From Acidobacteriota bacterium (GTDB lineage: Bacteria; Acidobacteriota; JAAYUB01): a DNA stretch of 64,000 nt. The stretch spans positions 1-64,000 of the forward strand of contig JAGNHB010000020.1 of the NCBI GenBank assembly GCA_018001935.1. The letters are read 5' to 3'. Positions 15,458 through 23,025 of the stretch are shown here, one piece after another (within the stretch, counting starts at the first letter, position 1; the number at the start of each line of letters is the position of its first letter). Below the pieces are notes generated by a model. That model was not told where the DNA came from, did not search any database, and was given only the letters and a program-made list of their open reading frames with translations. The translations under genes and the position numbers were made by a program.

Positions 15458-16682
15458 TCCGATACACCGCCTCCGTCTCGCGGGCGACCCTCTCCAGCGT
15501 GTAGCGGCTTTCCACCCGGAGCCGGGCCTCCCGTCCCATGGCCTCCGCCTCGGCGGGGGAGGCCGCCAGGCGGAGCATGGCCCCGGCCAGGGCGTCCACG
15601 GACCCCACCGGCACCTTGAGACCGCTCCGGCCGTCCTCCATCATCTCGGTCATCCCGCCGGAGTCGCTGACGATGACGGCCCGCCCGCACGCCATGGCTT
15701 CCAGGCAGGAGTAGGGGAAGTTCTCGAAGCGTTCCGAGGGGAAGACGCAGACCCGGCTCCGCCGGTAGTGGTGCGGCAGTTCCCGCCGATCCACGCGCCC
15801 GAGGAAAACGACCCGGTCCGCGAGCCCCTCGAGGAGGCCCTGATGTTCGGCGAACTCCATGAAGTGGAGGGCCTTGCCGCCGAGCGGGAAGGTGGGGGTG
15901 TCGTGCCCGGCCAGCACGAGGCGGGTGCCGGGGACGTCCCGGGCGACCTTCCGGAAGGCTTCCAGCAGCAGGTGAACCCCCTTTCGCTTCTCCAGGCGGC
16001 CGGTGTAGAAGAAGTCGTACTCCGCCCGCTGGCCCTCGGGGGCGGGCGAGAATTCCGCCGTGTCGATGGGGTTCGCCACCACCTCGGGCCGTCGGCCGCG
16101 CAGCCATTTCTCGGCGTGCTCGGCCATCCGTCGGCTCGGGGTGGTGAGGACCGTGGCGTGGCGGGCCTCGGATCGCTCCAGGCGGTCGCACCACCGGACC
16201 TCGCGGGTCACGGGCAGGGCGTTGAGATGGGTGTTGAGGAGCACCGGCGTGTGGATCTTCACCACCAGCGGGGCCAGGCGCCGCCGGGCGATGAAGTAGG
16301 CGTTGGCGTCGTACTCGGCCGCTTCCACCACGTCGAAGGGGTCCTCGGCGTGGACGCGGCGGAAGAGCCCCAGGGCGGCCCGGGCGAACTCGAGTTTGCG
16401 GCGGAAGTAGCGCAAGTCCCGGGTCCACGCCTGGAACGCGCGCCAGGCGGCCCGCTTGAGCCCGCTCCCCGGCGGGGCGAAGCCGATCCGGCGCACCCGG
16501 ATGCCGTGTTCCGTGAAGTCCCGGGCGGCGTCGAGGCACCCGGCGACGATCTCCACCCGGTGACCGATGAGCGCCAGGCCGCGCGCCACGTTGTAGGTGT
16601 AGGTGCCGATGCCGCCCCACCCCGTGTCGGGGGGGTACTCTTCGGAGACCAGGCAGATGTGGAGGGGTTTGCCGGTGTTCAC
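15435..16682 (-). CDS. GT4-family glycosyltransferase
   Basis: 415 residues with GT-B architecture. The N-terminal Rossmann half opens with ICLVSEEYPPDTGWGGIGTYTYN, whose GGIGTY loop binds acceptor. The C-terminal half carries FFYTGRLEKRKGVHLLLEAF and the nucleotide-sugar motif SERFENFPYSCLEAMACGRAVIVSDSGGMTE, the E(x7)E pattern of retaining GT4 enzymes. It should transfer a sugar from an activated donor to a cell-surface glycan or lipid. The start is GTG at 16682, 5 bp after the stop of the GT2 gene upstream, so they form a pair. The final seven codons and the stop are made of the dispersed GGCTGTAGG repeat, so the C-terminus seems to have been replaced or extended by repeat DNA. Confidence 0.92.
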   Translation of the reverse strand: MNTGKPLHICLVSEEYPPDTGWGGIGTYTYNVARGLALIGHRVEIVAGCLDAARDFTEHGIRVRRIGFAPPGSGLKRAAWRAFQAWTRDLRYFRRKLEFARAALGLFRRVHAEDPFDVVEAAEYDANAYFIARRRLAPLVVKIHTPVLLNTHLNALPVTREVRWCDRLERSEARHATVLTTPSRRMAEHAEKWLRGRRPEVVANPIDTAEFSPAPEGQRAEYDFFYTGRLEKRKGVHLLLEAFRKVARDVPGTRLVLAGHDTPTFPLGGKALHFMEFAEHQGLLEGLADRVVFLGRVDRRELPHHYRRSRVCVFPSERFENFPYSCLEAMACGRAVIVSDSGGMTEMMEDGRSGLKVPVGSVDALAGAMLRLAASPAEAEAMGREARLRVESRYTLERVARETEAVYRKAVGRRP

Positions 16683-16687
16683 GGGGG

Positions 16688-17659
16688 TCAGGACTTGCCT
16701 TTGAGGATACGCTGGCGGGCCGCCGGCGTGGCCGGGTACCGCGGGTCCCCCGCGAAGCGGAAGTAGAGCGCGGCGACCATCCCCGGGAAGAAGTACAGGA
16801 CCTTCCCCACGGTCTGCCAGGCGCGGCGGCGGTTCTTCCAGCGGACGGCCTCCCGGAAGTCCTTGCGCAGTTCCCCCAGCCGGTGGCGCAGGCAGCGGAA
16901 CGCCACGCCGTCGCCCTTGAGGGTGAACTTGCCGAAGATGGACACGAAGCCCAGGACGTAGCCGTAGTCCATCCGTCCGGCCTGCTCCAGGGTGTTCCAG
17001 TTGTTGTGGTAGACCAGGGGCGCCGGGGAGTACAGGACCTCCACCCCCGCCCGCAGGGCCCGGTAGCTGAGGTCCGTGTCCTCGCCGCTCTTCAGGCGGG
17101 TCCCGGCCCCCATCCGGACGTTGTAGATCCCGATGGCGCGGAACAGCTCCCGCCGGAACGCCATGTTGTTGCCGTGGCCCAGGTTCTGGTGAGGGGGGAC
17201 CCGTCCCCGGACCAGGCGCTCGTCGGGGTCGTCGATGAGGCAGTGGCAGAACAGGCCTTCCTTGAAGCGGTCGCCGTGGGGGAGGACCCGACCGTACACC
17301 CCCTGGACCGTCGGGTGCTCGTCGAAGAGGCGGACGATCCCGCCGACCCAGCCGGGGTCACAGAGGCAGTCGTCGTCGGTGAAAGCGATGATCGGCGCCC
17401 TGGACTCGACGATCCCGATGTTGCGGGCGCGGGAGAGCCCCCGCGTGGGGGTCGGGACGTGCCGCACCCGGGGGTCCGGAACGCCGGCCAGGAAATCGGC
17501 GACCTCCCGGCCGTCGCCCTGGTCGACAACGAGCAGTTCGTAGTCGGTGAAGCGGTTCTCCAGGATGGTCCGCACGCAGGTTTTGAGGTCTTCCGGGCGG
17601 TTCCTCGTGCACACCAGGATCGAGATCCGGGGGGTGGGGGTGTCGGTGGTCATCGGCAC
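16688..17659 (-). CDS. GT2-family glycosyltransferase
   Basis: 323 residues. A GT-A fold opens with ISILVCTRNRPEDLKTCVRTIL and LLVVDQGDG. RGLSRARNIGI binds nucleotide and FTDDDCLCDPGWV contains the DxD metal/nucleotide-sugar motif. Later YNVRMGAGTRLKSGEDTDLSYRAL carries the ED acceptor/catalytic motif. A basic C-terminal tail with a hydrophobic segment (LYFFPGMVAALYFRF) may associate with the membrane. It probably works with the GT4 enzyme directly downstream on an extracellular polysaccharide or glycolipid. It lies 60 bp downstream of glnA on the same strand with no clear terminator between. Confidence 0.9.
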   Translation of the reverse strand: MPMTTDTPTPRISILVCTRNRPEDLKTCVRTILENRFTDYELLVVDQGDGREVADFLAGVPDPRVRHVPTPTRGLSRARNIGIVESRAPIIAFTDDDCLCDPGWVGGIVRLFDEHPTVQGVYGRVLPHGDRFKEGLFCHCLIDDPDERLVRGRVPPHQNLGHGNNMAFRRELFRAIGIYNVRMGAGTRLKSGEDTDLSYRALRAGVEVLYSPAPLVYHNNWNTLEQAGRMDYGYVLGFVSIFGKFTLKGDGVAFRCLRHRLGELRKDFREAVRWKNRRRAWQTVGKVLYFFPGMVAALYFRFAGDPRYPATPAARQRILKGKS

Positions 17660-17719
17660 TCACGTGGCAAGACAGGGTGAATCCGGGCGGCGGATCGGCG
17701 TCGGTGCTCCCGGCCCTCC

Positions 17720-19096
17720 TCACAGGTCGAAGTAGAGCTTGTACTCGTAAGGGTTCGGCATCGTGGCGATCTCGCGGAGTTCCTGCCGCTTGACGTCGAT
17801 CCAGCGGTGAATCAGGGCCTCGGAGAAGACGCCGCCGCGGAGCAGGAACGCGTGGTCCCCTTCCAGTTCGTCCAGCGCCTGGTCGAGGTCCCGCGGAAGG
17901 AAGCGGAAGCGGCCCTTCATGGACTCGTCGAACACGTTGGTGTCGATGGGGCCGAACCCTTCCTTGACGGGGTCGATCTTGTTCACGATCCCGTCGATCC
18001 CGGCCATCAGCATGGCGGCCAGGGCCAGGTAGGGGTTGGCGGTGGCGTCCGGCGGGCGGTACTCCATGCGGGTCTTCTGGGGGTCCGAGACGTAGGAGGG
18101 GATCCGGATCGCGCTGGACCGGTTGGCCATGCCGAAGGTCACGGCGACCGGGGCCTCGAAACCCGGGACCAGCCGCTTGTAGGAGTTCGTGCTGGGGTTG
18201 GTGATGGCGGAGATCGCCCCCGCGTGCTTCAGGAGGCCGCCGATGTAGTGCAGCCCGGTGGGGTTCATGTTGCCGTATTGCCCCTTGCCGTAGAACGCGT
18301 TCTTCCCCCGCTTCGTCAGGTACTGGTGGACGTGCCAGCCGCTCCCGGCCTGCCGGAAGAGGGGCTTGGGCATGAAGGTCACGTGAAGGTCGTTCATGTC
18401 CGCCAGGTTGAAGAGAATGTACTTGGTGAGGATCGCCTGGTCCGCGGTGTTGAGGAGGGTGTTGAACATCACCTCGATCTCCTGCTGCCCCCGCTCCCCC
18501 ACCTCGTGGTGGTGGTACTTCACGTCGATGCCGAGGTCCATCATGGTCCGGACGGCGGTGTCCCGGAAATCGTCGAAGCGGTCCTGGGGGTTCGCCGCGT
18601 GGTAGGCGTTGTGGTGGATCTCCTCCGCGTGGTGGACGTAGTAGTAGGAGGCGCTGGTCCGGGTGTCGTACTCCACCTTGCCGAAGATGTAGAACTCGTA
18701 CTCGGGCCCCCATAGGGACTTGTCGGCGATGCCCTCGGCCGCCAGCTGTTTCTCCGCGCTCTCGGCGATCCGGCGGGGGTCCTGGGAAAACCGGGTCCGG
18801 ACGTCGTCGGTCAGGTGGATCTTCGTGAAGAAGCTGAGGGTGGGGATGTCGCGGAACGGGTCCACCACGGCGGTGTCGAGGTCCGGGGTGATGACCATGT
18901 CGCTGGACTCCACCTTGGAGAACCCGAAGCTCGAACCGTCGAAACCGACCCCGTCGTGAAGGATCGACGGGACGAACCGCTCCACGGGGAGCGAGATGTG
19001 GTGCAGGCGACCCCTCAGGTCCACGCACTTCAGATCGATCATCCGGATCTGTCTCTCGGCGATCAGGCTTTCGACTTCCTCAAACGTCCGCCCCAT
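17720..19096 (-). CDS. glnA: Type I glutamine synthetase
   Basis: 458 residues. Makes glutamine from glutamate, ammonia and ATP in the cytoplasm as a dodecamer. Signature blocks are present: DGVGFDGSSFGFSKVESSDM, GPEYEFYIF, YHHHEVGERGQQEIEVMFN, FMPKPLFRQAGSGWHVHQYL, NPSTNSYKRLVPGFEAP and NRSSAIRIP. At the place where GSI-beta enzymes have the adenylylated Tyr (NLYDLP) this protein reads NVFDES, so control by adenylylation looks absent. The ATG has GGAGG upstream and a recognisable sigma-70 promoter at 19132-19159. The two glycosyltransferase genes follow on the same strand. The divergence from the upstream neighbour is sealed by a strong terminator. Confidence 0.97.
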   Translation of the reverse strand: MGRTFEEVESLIAERQIRMIDLKCVDLRGRLHHISLPVERFVPSILHDGVGFDGSSFGFSKVESSDMVITPDLDTAVVDPFRDIPTLSFFTKIHLTDDVRTRFSQDPRRIAESAEKQLAAEGIADKSLWGPEYEFYIFGKVEYDTRTSASYYYVHHAEEIHHNAYHAANPQDRFDDFRDTAVRTMMDLGIDVKYHHHEVGERGQQEIEVMFNTLLNTADQAILTKYILFNLADMNDLHVTFMPKPLFRQAGSGWHVHQYLTKRGKNAFYGKGQYGNMNPTGLHYIGGLLKHAGAISAITNPSTNSYKRLVPGFEAPVAVTFGMANRSSAIRIPSYVSDPQKTRMEYRPPDATANPYLALAAMLMAGIDGIVNKIDPVKEGFGPIDTNVFDESMKGRFRFLPRDLDQALDELEGDHAFLLRGGVFSEALIHRWIDVKRQELREIATMPNPYEYKLYFDL

Positions 19097-19131
19097 GATG
19101 TCCTCCAGGGTGTGATTTCCGCAAGAAGATC

Positions 19132-19159
19132 ATTATATTGACGCCCAGATGAAATTCAA
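19132..19159 (-). promoter_or_regulatory. glnA promoter
   Basis: Minus strand TTGAAT (19154-19159), 16-bp spacer, TATAAT (19132-19137), about 36 bp before the ATG. Confidence 0.6.
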
Positions 19160-19162
19160 ACG

Positions 19163-19193
19163 AAAAAAACGCCCGGGCCGCGGGGCCCGGGCG
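19163..19193 (-). terminator. Rho-independent terminator of the OmpA/PKD gene
   Basis: Perfect 10-bp stem CGCCCGGGCC/GGCCCGGGCG with a GCGG tetraloop. On the minus strand it is followed by seven T. It lies 25 bp beyond the stop at 19219 and just upstream of the glnA promoter. Confidence 0.9.
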
Positions 19194-19218
19194 GAAGTGA
19201 ACGGTCAGCGACCGGGGG

Positions 19219-22053
19219 TCAGAAGACGAAGATCCTCACCACGTCGGTGGCGAGCCCGCCGCGGCCGTCGGAGACGCGGAGGGAGAACACGTAGGTGGCG
19301 ATCTCCGTGGGGGTGAAGGTGGGCATGGCCTGGTCCGCGTTGTTGAGCGTGACGGCCGGCCCGTCTACCTGGGTCCACTGGTAGGTGATGGGGTCGCCGT
19401 CCGGGTCGTAGGACCCGGACCCGTCCAGCGTGACCAGGGGCACCGGCAGCAGGAGGACCTGGTCGAGGCCGGCGTAGGCCACGGGGGGCGTGTTGACGGC
19501 CGTCACCGTGGACACCGTGACGTCGGCGTAGGCGAAGAGCCCGTGGCTGTCGGTGACCTTCAGGCGGAACGCGTAGACCCTCCCGGCTTCGGCGGTGAAG
19601 GACGGGGTGGCGGTGTCGGCGCCGGTGAGGGCGACCGAAGGCCCGAGGATCTGGGTCCACTGGAAGGTGAGGGGGTCGCCGTCCGGGTCGTAGGAGGCGC
19701 TCCCGTCGAGCTGCACCGCCCCCGGCGGGACGTTGGAGAGGTCCGGCCCGACCACGGCCACCGGGGGCCGGTTCTGGACGGTGGAGATGGAGACTTCGTC
19801 GAAGGTGAAGGCGCCCTTGGCGTCGGTGACCTTCAGCTTGAAGACGTACACCTGGTCCACGTCGGCGGTGAAGGACGGGGTGGCGGTGTTGGCGCCGCTC
19901 AGGGTGACCGCCGGGCCCATGGTCTGGGTCCACAGGAAGGTGAGGGTGTCGCCGTCCGGGTCGTAGGAGGCGCTCCCGTCGAGCTGCACCAGCCCGGCCG
20001 GGATGTTGCTGAGGTCTGGCCCGGCGTTGGCCACGGGCGGGTTGTTCTGGCGGGTGGAGATGGAGACGTCGTCGTTGCTGAAGGCGCCGTAGGGATCGGT
20101 GACCTTGAGCCGGAAGACGTAGACCTGGCCGTCCGCGGCGGTGAAGGACGGGGTGGCGGTGTCCGCGCCCGTGAGCGTGACGGCCGGGCCGGAGACCTGC
20201 GTCCACTGGAAGGTGATGACGTCGCCGTCCGGGTCGTAGGAGCCGCTGCCGTTGAGCTGGATGACGCCGGCGGCCTCGTTCACCCGGTCGCCGCCCGCGT
20301 TGGCCACGGGCGCCTTGTTCTCCCGCGTGGAGATGGAAACGTCGTCGGTGGACCACAGGCCGAACGGGTCCTGGACCTTCAGCCGGAACGAGTAGACCAC
20401 GCCCACCACCGCGGTGAAGGACGGGGTGGCGGTTCCGGCGCCGGTGAGGGTCACCGCCGGGCCCTGGATCTGGGTCCACAGGTAGGTGATGGGGTCGCCG
20501 TCCGGGTCGTAGGACCCGGTGCCGTCCAGCGTGATCGTGCCGCCCTGGACGTTGACCAGGTCGCCGCCGGCGTTGGCGATGGGGGCATCGTTGCCGGTCC
20601 GGACCACCCGGGTCCGAACGTCGTAGCGCACCCGCGGGATGTCCATGGGCTCCACCGCGGTCGGCTCGACGCCGCCCGGTTTCTTCCAGAGCCCGTAGCG
20701 GACCCCGGCGACGAAGCGGGCCGAGGTCTGGCCGTCGGACACGAGGGTCTCGTTCCAGCCGGCCTCGAAGAAAACGCTCCACTTCTCGAAGACGGGTTTC
20801 ACCCAGCGGATGGTCCCGCCGGGCTTGGTGTCGAGTTCGCCGCGGTCGATCCAGCCGACGTTCCCCTCGATGAAGGACTCCCAGGGGAAGGCCACCTGGA
20901 AGTTGACGCCGTACTGGTCGGCAGTCCGGAGGTAAGTTTCCAGCATGCGGTTGTGGCCGACGACCAGTTGGTCGACGACGGCTTCCCGCTTGATGGCGTG
21001 GGTCATGTAGAAGCCCACGGAGCCGTGCCGGAAGAGGTACTCGCCGATCACGGCCGCCTGGCCGAGGGTGCCGCTGTCCTCGAACATGTCCATCTGGACG
21101 CGCTTGAAGGAGGCGAAGCCGCCCAGCTGGAAGGCCCGGAACCGCTTGACGAGGCCGAAGTCCACCTGGGCCTCGACGCGGTCGGGGAAGTACATGAACT
21201 CACCCTGGCCCTGCAGGGCGGTGCTCGGCGTGACGGTGTGGAAGTAGCGGCCGGAAATGGTGCCGGTGAACTCGCCGTCCCGGGTCGCCCCGGCGTTCAG
21301 GCCGAGGAGGCTGAAGTCGTGGGTCTTGCCCTTCTCGTGCTTCCGGTGCCCTTCGTCGGCCACCTGCGGGGCGGGGGGCGGGACGGGCGCGGGCGGGGCC
21401 GGGACCGGCCGGGCCTCGATGTCCTTGAGCTTCTGGTACAGGGCGGTCAGTTCCTCCGCCATCCGGGCCTGCTGGGCCTGCAGGTCCTTCAGGCGCTCCA
21501 GGGTCTTGCCCAGTTCGTCCAGGCGGTTGATGATGCCGTCCTGCTTTTTCCCCACCTCGTCGAGGCTCCTGAGCAGCGGGTTGTCCGCCATCTCCTTGAG
21601 GATCGTGCTGATGGGGGAGAGGGCCTTGATCTCCTGGCGCCGCCCGTCCTTCATCACGTAGAGGGAGAAGACCACGCGGCGGTTCTGGAAGCGGCCCTCC
21701 GGGGTGGAATTTTCGGTTTTCGGCTCGGAGAACCCCTTGCCGGCGACCTCGATCTGCTCGGCGCGGGCCCCGTATTTCACCAGGAAGTCCCGGACGACCT
21801 GCGCGCGCTTGAGGGCGAGCGAATCGTTGTAGGCCTTGGTTCCCTGGCTGTCACAGTGCCCCTCCACCGCCAGGCGGTAGTCCGGGTGGGCGCCCAGGGC
21901 GTCCGCCAGCTGGAGCATGGACGGGAAGCCGTCGACCAGGACGGAGGAGTTGAACTCGAAGTTGACCTCCTCCCAGTCGTCCTTGTTCCAGGCCATGCTC
22001 CAGAGGCACAGGAACATTATCGTCATGATTCCGATCGCGATGCGTAATCTCAT
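19219..22053 (-). CDS. OmpA-type envelope protein with coiled coil, barrel-like region and five PKD domains
   Basis: 944 residues from ATG 22053. The ATG four codons upstream is rejected because GGAGGG sits between the two as the ribosome binding site. After a signal peptide (RIAIGIMTIMFLCLWSMAW), residues 27-120 are an OmpA peptidoglycan-binding domain (VNFEFNSSVLVDGF, VEGHCDSQGTKAYNDSLALKRA). Unusually it is at the N-terminus. A coiled coil follows (about 150-210), then a Pro-rich linker, then a region of alternating strands that looks like an outer-membrane barrel (about 245-465: GTISGRYFHTV, GVRYGLWKKPGG). Five 92-93-residue PKD/cadherin-like modules complete the protein (PVANAGxDxxN, LDGSxSYDPDGDxxTFxWTQ). 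It probably anchors to the cell wall and displays the PKD stalk outside the cell. A sigma-54 promoter and strong terminator make it a single-gene unit. Confidence 0.85.
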   Translation of the reverse strand: MRLRIAIGIMTIMFLCLWSMAWNKDDWEEVNFEFNSSVLVDGFPSMLQLADALGAHPDYRLAVEGHCDSQGTKAYNDSLALKRAQVVRDFLVKYGARAEQIEVAGKGFSEPKTENSTPEGRFQNRRVVFSLYVMKDGRRQEIKALSPISTILKEMADNPLLRSLDEVGKKQDGIINRLDELGKTLERLKDLQAQQARMAEELTALYQKLKDIEARPVPAPPAPVPPPAPQVADEGHRKHEKGKTHDFSLLGLNAGATRDGEFTGTISGRYFHTVTPSTALQGQGEFMYFPDRVEAQVDFGLVKRFRAFQLGGFASFKRVQMDMFEDSGTLGQAAVIGEYLFRHGSVGFYMTHAIKREAVVDQLVVGHNRMLETYLRTADQYGVNFQVAFPWESFIEGNVGWIDRGELDTKPGGTIRWVKPVFEKWSVFFEAGWNETLVSDGQTSARFVAGVRYGLWKKPGGVEPTAVEPMDIPRVRYDVRTRVVRTGNDAPIANAGGDLVNVQGGTITLDGTGSYDPDGDPITYLWTQIQGPAVTLTGAGTATPSFTAVVGVVYSFRLKVQDPFGLWSTDDVSISTRENKAPVANAGGDRVNEAAGVIQLNGSGSYDPDGDVITFQWTQVSGPAVTLTGADTATPSFTAADGQVYVFRLKVTDPYGAFSNDDVSISTRQNNPPVANAGPDLSNIPAGLVQLDGSASYDPDGDTLTFLWTQTMGPAVTLSGANTATPSFTADVDQVYVFKLKVTDAKGAFTFDEVSISTVQNRPPVAVVGPDLSNVPPGAVQLDGSASYDPDGDPLTFQWTQILGPSVALTGADTATPSFTAEAGRVYAFRLKVTDSHGLFAYADVTVSTVTAVNTPPVAYAGLDQVLLLPVPLVTLDGSGSYDPDGDPITYQWTQVDGPAVTLNNADQAMPTFTPTEIATYVFSLRVSDGRGGLATDVVRIFVF
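19240..20600 (-). repeat. Five in-frame tandem repeats of about 278 bp (PKD modules)
   Basis: The phrase encoding SYDPDGDPxTxxWTQ recurs about every 276-279 bp. The plus strand shows near-identical GGGTCGCCGTCCGGGTCGTA blocks in each unit, evidence of recent duplication or gene conversion. Confidence 0.85.
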
Positions 22054-22084
22054 ACGGCCCTCCATGAGGAAATTAAATACTTAT

Positions 22085-22101
22085 TGCAAAATGCGTGCCA
22101 A
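22085..22101 (-). promoter_or_regulatory. Sigma-54 promoter (-24/-12) of the OmpA/PKD gene
   Basis: The minus strand reads TTGGCACGCATTTTGCA, matching the RpoN consensus YTGGCACGRNNNTTGCW at 16 of 17 positions, with correct GG-GC spacing. A start about 12 bp downstream would give a leader of about 20 nt that contains the GGAGGG ribosome binding site. It is intergenic and correctly oriented. Confidence 0.8.
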
Positions 22102-22314
22102 TAAAAGGGGCCTGAGCGGGCGGGGACTCGGTAAGCCGGGTTCGACGACCCCCCGGACCCTGAACGGACTCTTGAACAGGAGTCCGGGGGGAAGCCGAAA
22201 GTTGCGGATTCAAAAATTTGAAGAGAATTATCCAATGAATTGGATACTCCGTTGCCGTCTCCCGGAGTCCAGATCTGAACACCCGACCCGGATGTCCCCG
22301 AGAGCCACCACGGT

Positions 22315-22405
22315 ACCGCGGAATACACGAAATGCACCAACCGGAAGGGGAACCACGAAATACACGGAATATACGGAAATTGAACCACGAACCACACGAA
22401 CGAGG
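22315..22405. repeat. ACCACGAAATACACGAA-type degenerate array
   Basis: Units of 8-12 bp around CCACGAA, TACACGAA and TACACGGAA. Related stretches lie near 25196-25240, 25290-25325, 26765-26800, 29240-29275, 31738-31775 and 36690-36745 in both orientations. Confidence 0.8.
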
Positions 22406-22470
22406 ATCGACATCCTCGGATCAATACCATCGCCCTCGGGGCGATGGCTCGAAGAGAGGCTTTGCAGACT

Positions 22471-22610
22471 ACGGATGCGATGCCGAGAGCGATTGCGATG
22501 CCGATTGCGATTGCGATACCGAGAGCGATTGCGATTGCGATTGCGATAGTGAGAGCGATTGCGATTGCGATACCGATACCGATTGCGATACCGATACCGA
22601 TACCGATGGG
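22471..22610. repeat. CGATNN hexamer array
   Basis: About 22 hexamers (GCGATT, GCGATA, CCGATA, with GAGAGC interruptions). Same family as 5169-5618 and 15236-15378. Confidence 0.9.
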
Positions 22611-22727
22611 AACCCCTCCGGACCTACAGCCTACAGCCCAACCCGGATAAACCGGAGAGAAACCACGGATGAACACGGATGGACACGGATCATCCGGACG
22701 CTCCAGAAAATAACAGGCGGTCTTTAC

Positions 22728-22834
22728 CTCTCGCAAAGGCGCAAAGACGCCAAGCCTCGCAAAGCCGGAACCGGAAAAGGGGGATTCCTTTGCGAGGCTT
22801 TGCGTCCTGGCGTCTTTGCGAGAGACCGGATACG
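22728..22834. repeat. GCAAAGGCGCAAAGACG inverted repeat
   Basis: The left arm TCTCGCAAAGGCGCAAAGAC and following bases (22728-22763) recurs inverted at about 22790-22834 with few mismatches. The 36-bp arms enclose about 30 bp. Related units appear near 36758-36835. Confidence 0.8.
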
Positions 22835-23025
22835 TCGATTCCGGACCCGGATCGGCACAAACGGGGCCTTTTAGCCCCGGGGCATGCCGGACGACGCGGC
22901 CGGGATTCCCTCCTCCGTCCCCGCACCGGGTTTCCCCGCTCTGAAAGCGGTGGGAGCCCACCGACGATTTCAAATCTTGCTCATTTTGCCAAAGATCTTA
23001 CTTCGTAGGGACTACAGCCCACAGC

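Larger units (their letters stand above)
22102..23025. other. Gene-free repeat nursery
   Basis: No credible gene in more than 900 bp. Five repeat families lie side by side: ACCACGAA-type (about 22315-22405 and 22655-22695), the CGATNN array (22471-22610), GGCTGTAG-type (22617-22642 and 23005-23028), and the GCAAAGGCG inverted repeat (22728-22834). Near 22150-22190 is a further inverted repeat around CCCCGGAC/GTCCGGGG. Any enhancer for the sigma-54 promoter would also be expected here; I cannot identify one. Confidence 0.75.

Noticed and set aside
19543-22047. Plus-strand ORF antisense to the OmpA/PKD gene
   Set aside because: Its composition is that of a shadow frame; the minus-strand gene has promoter, ribosome binding site, domains and terminator.
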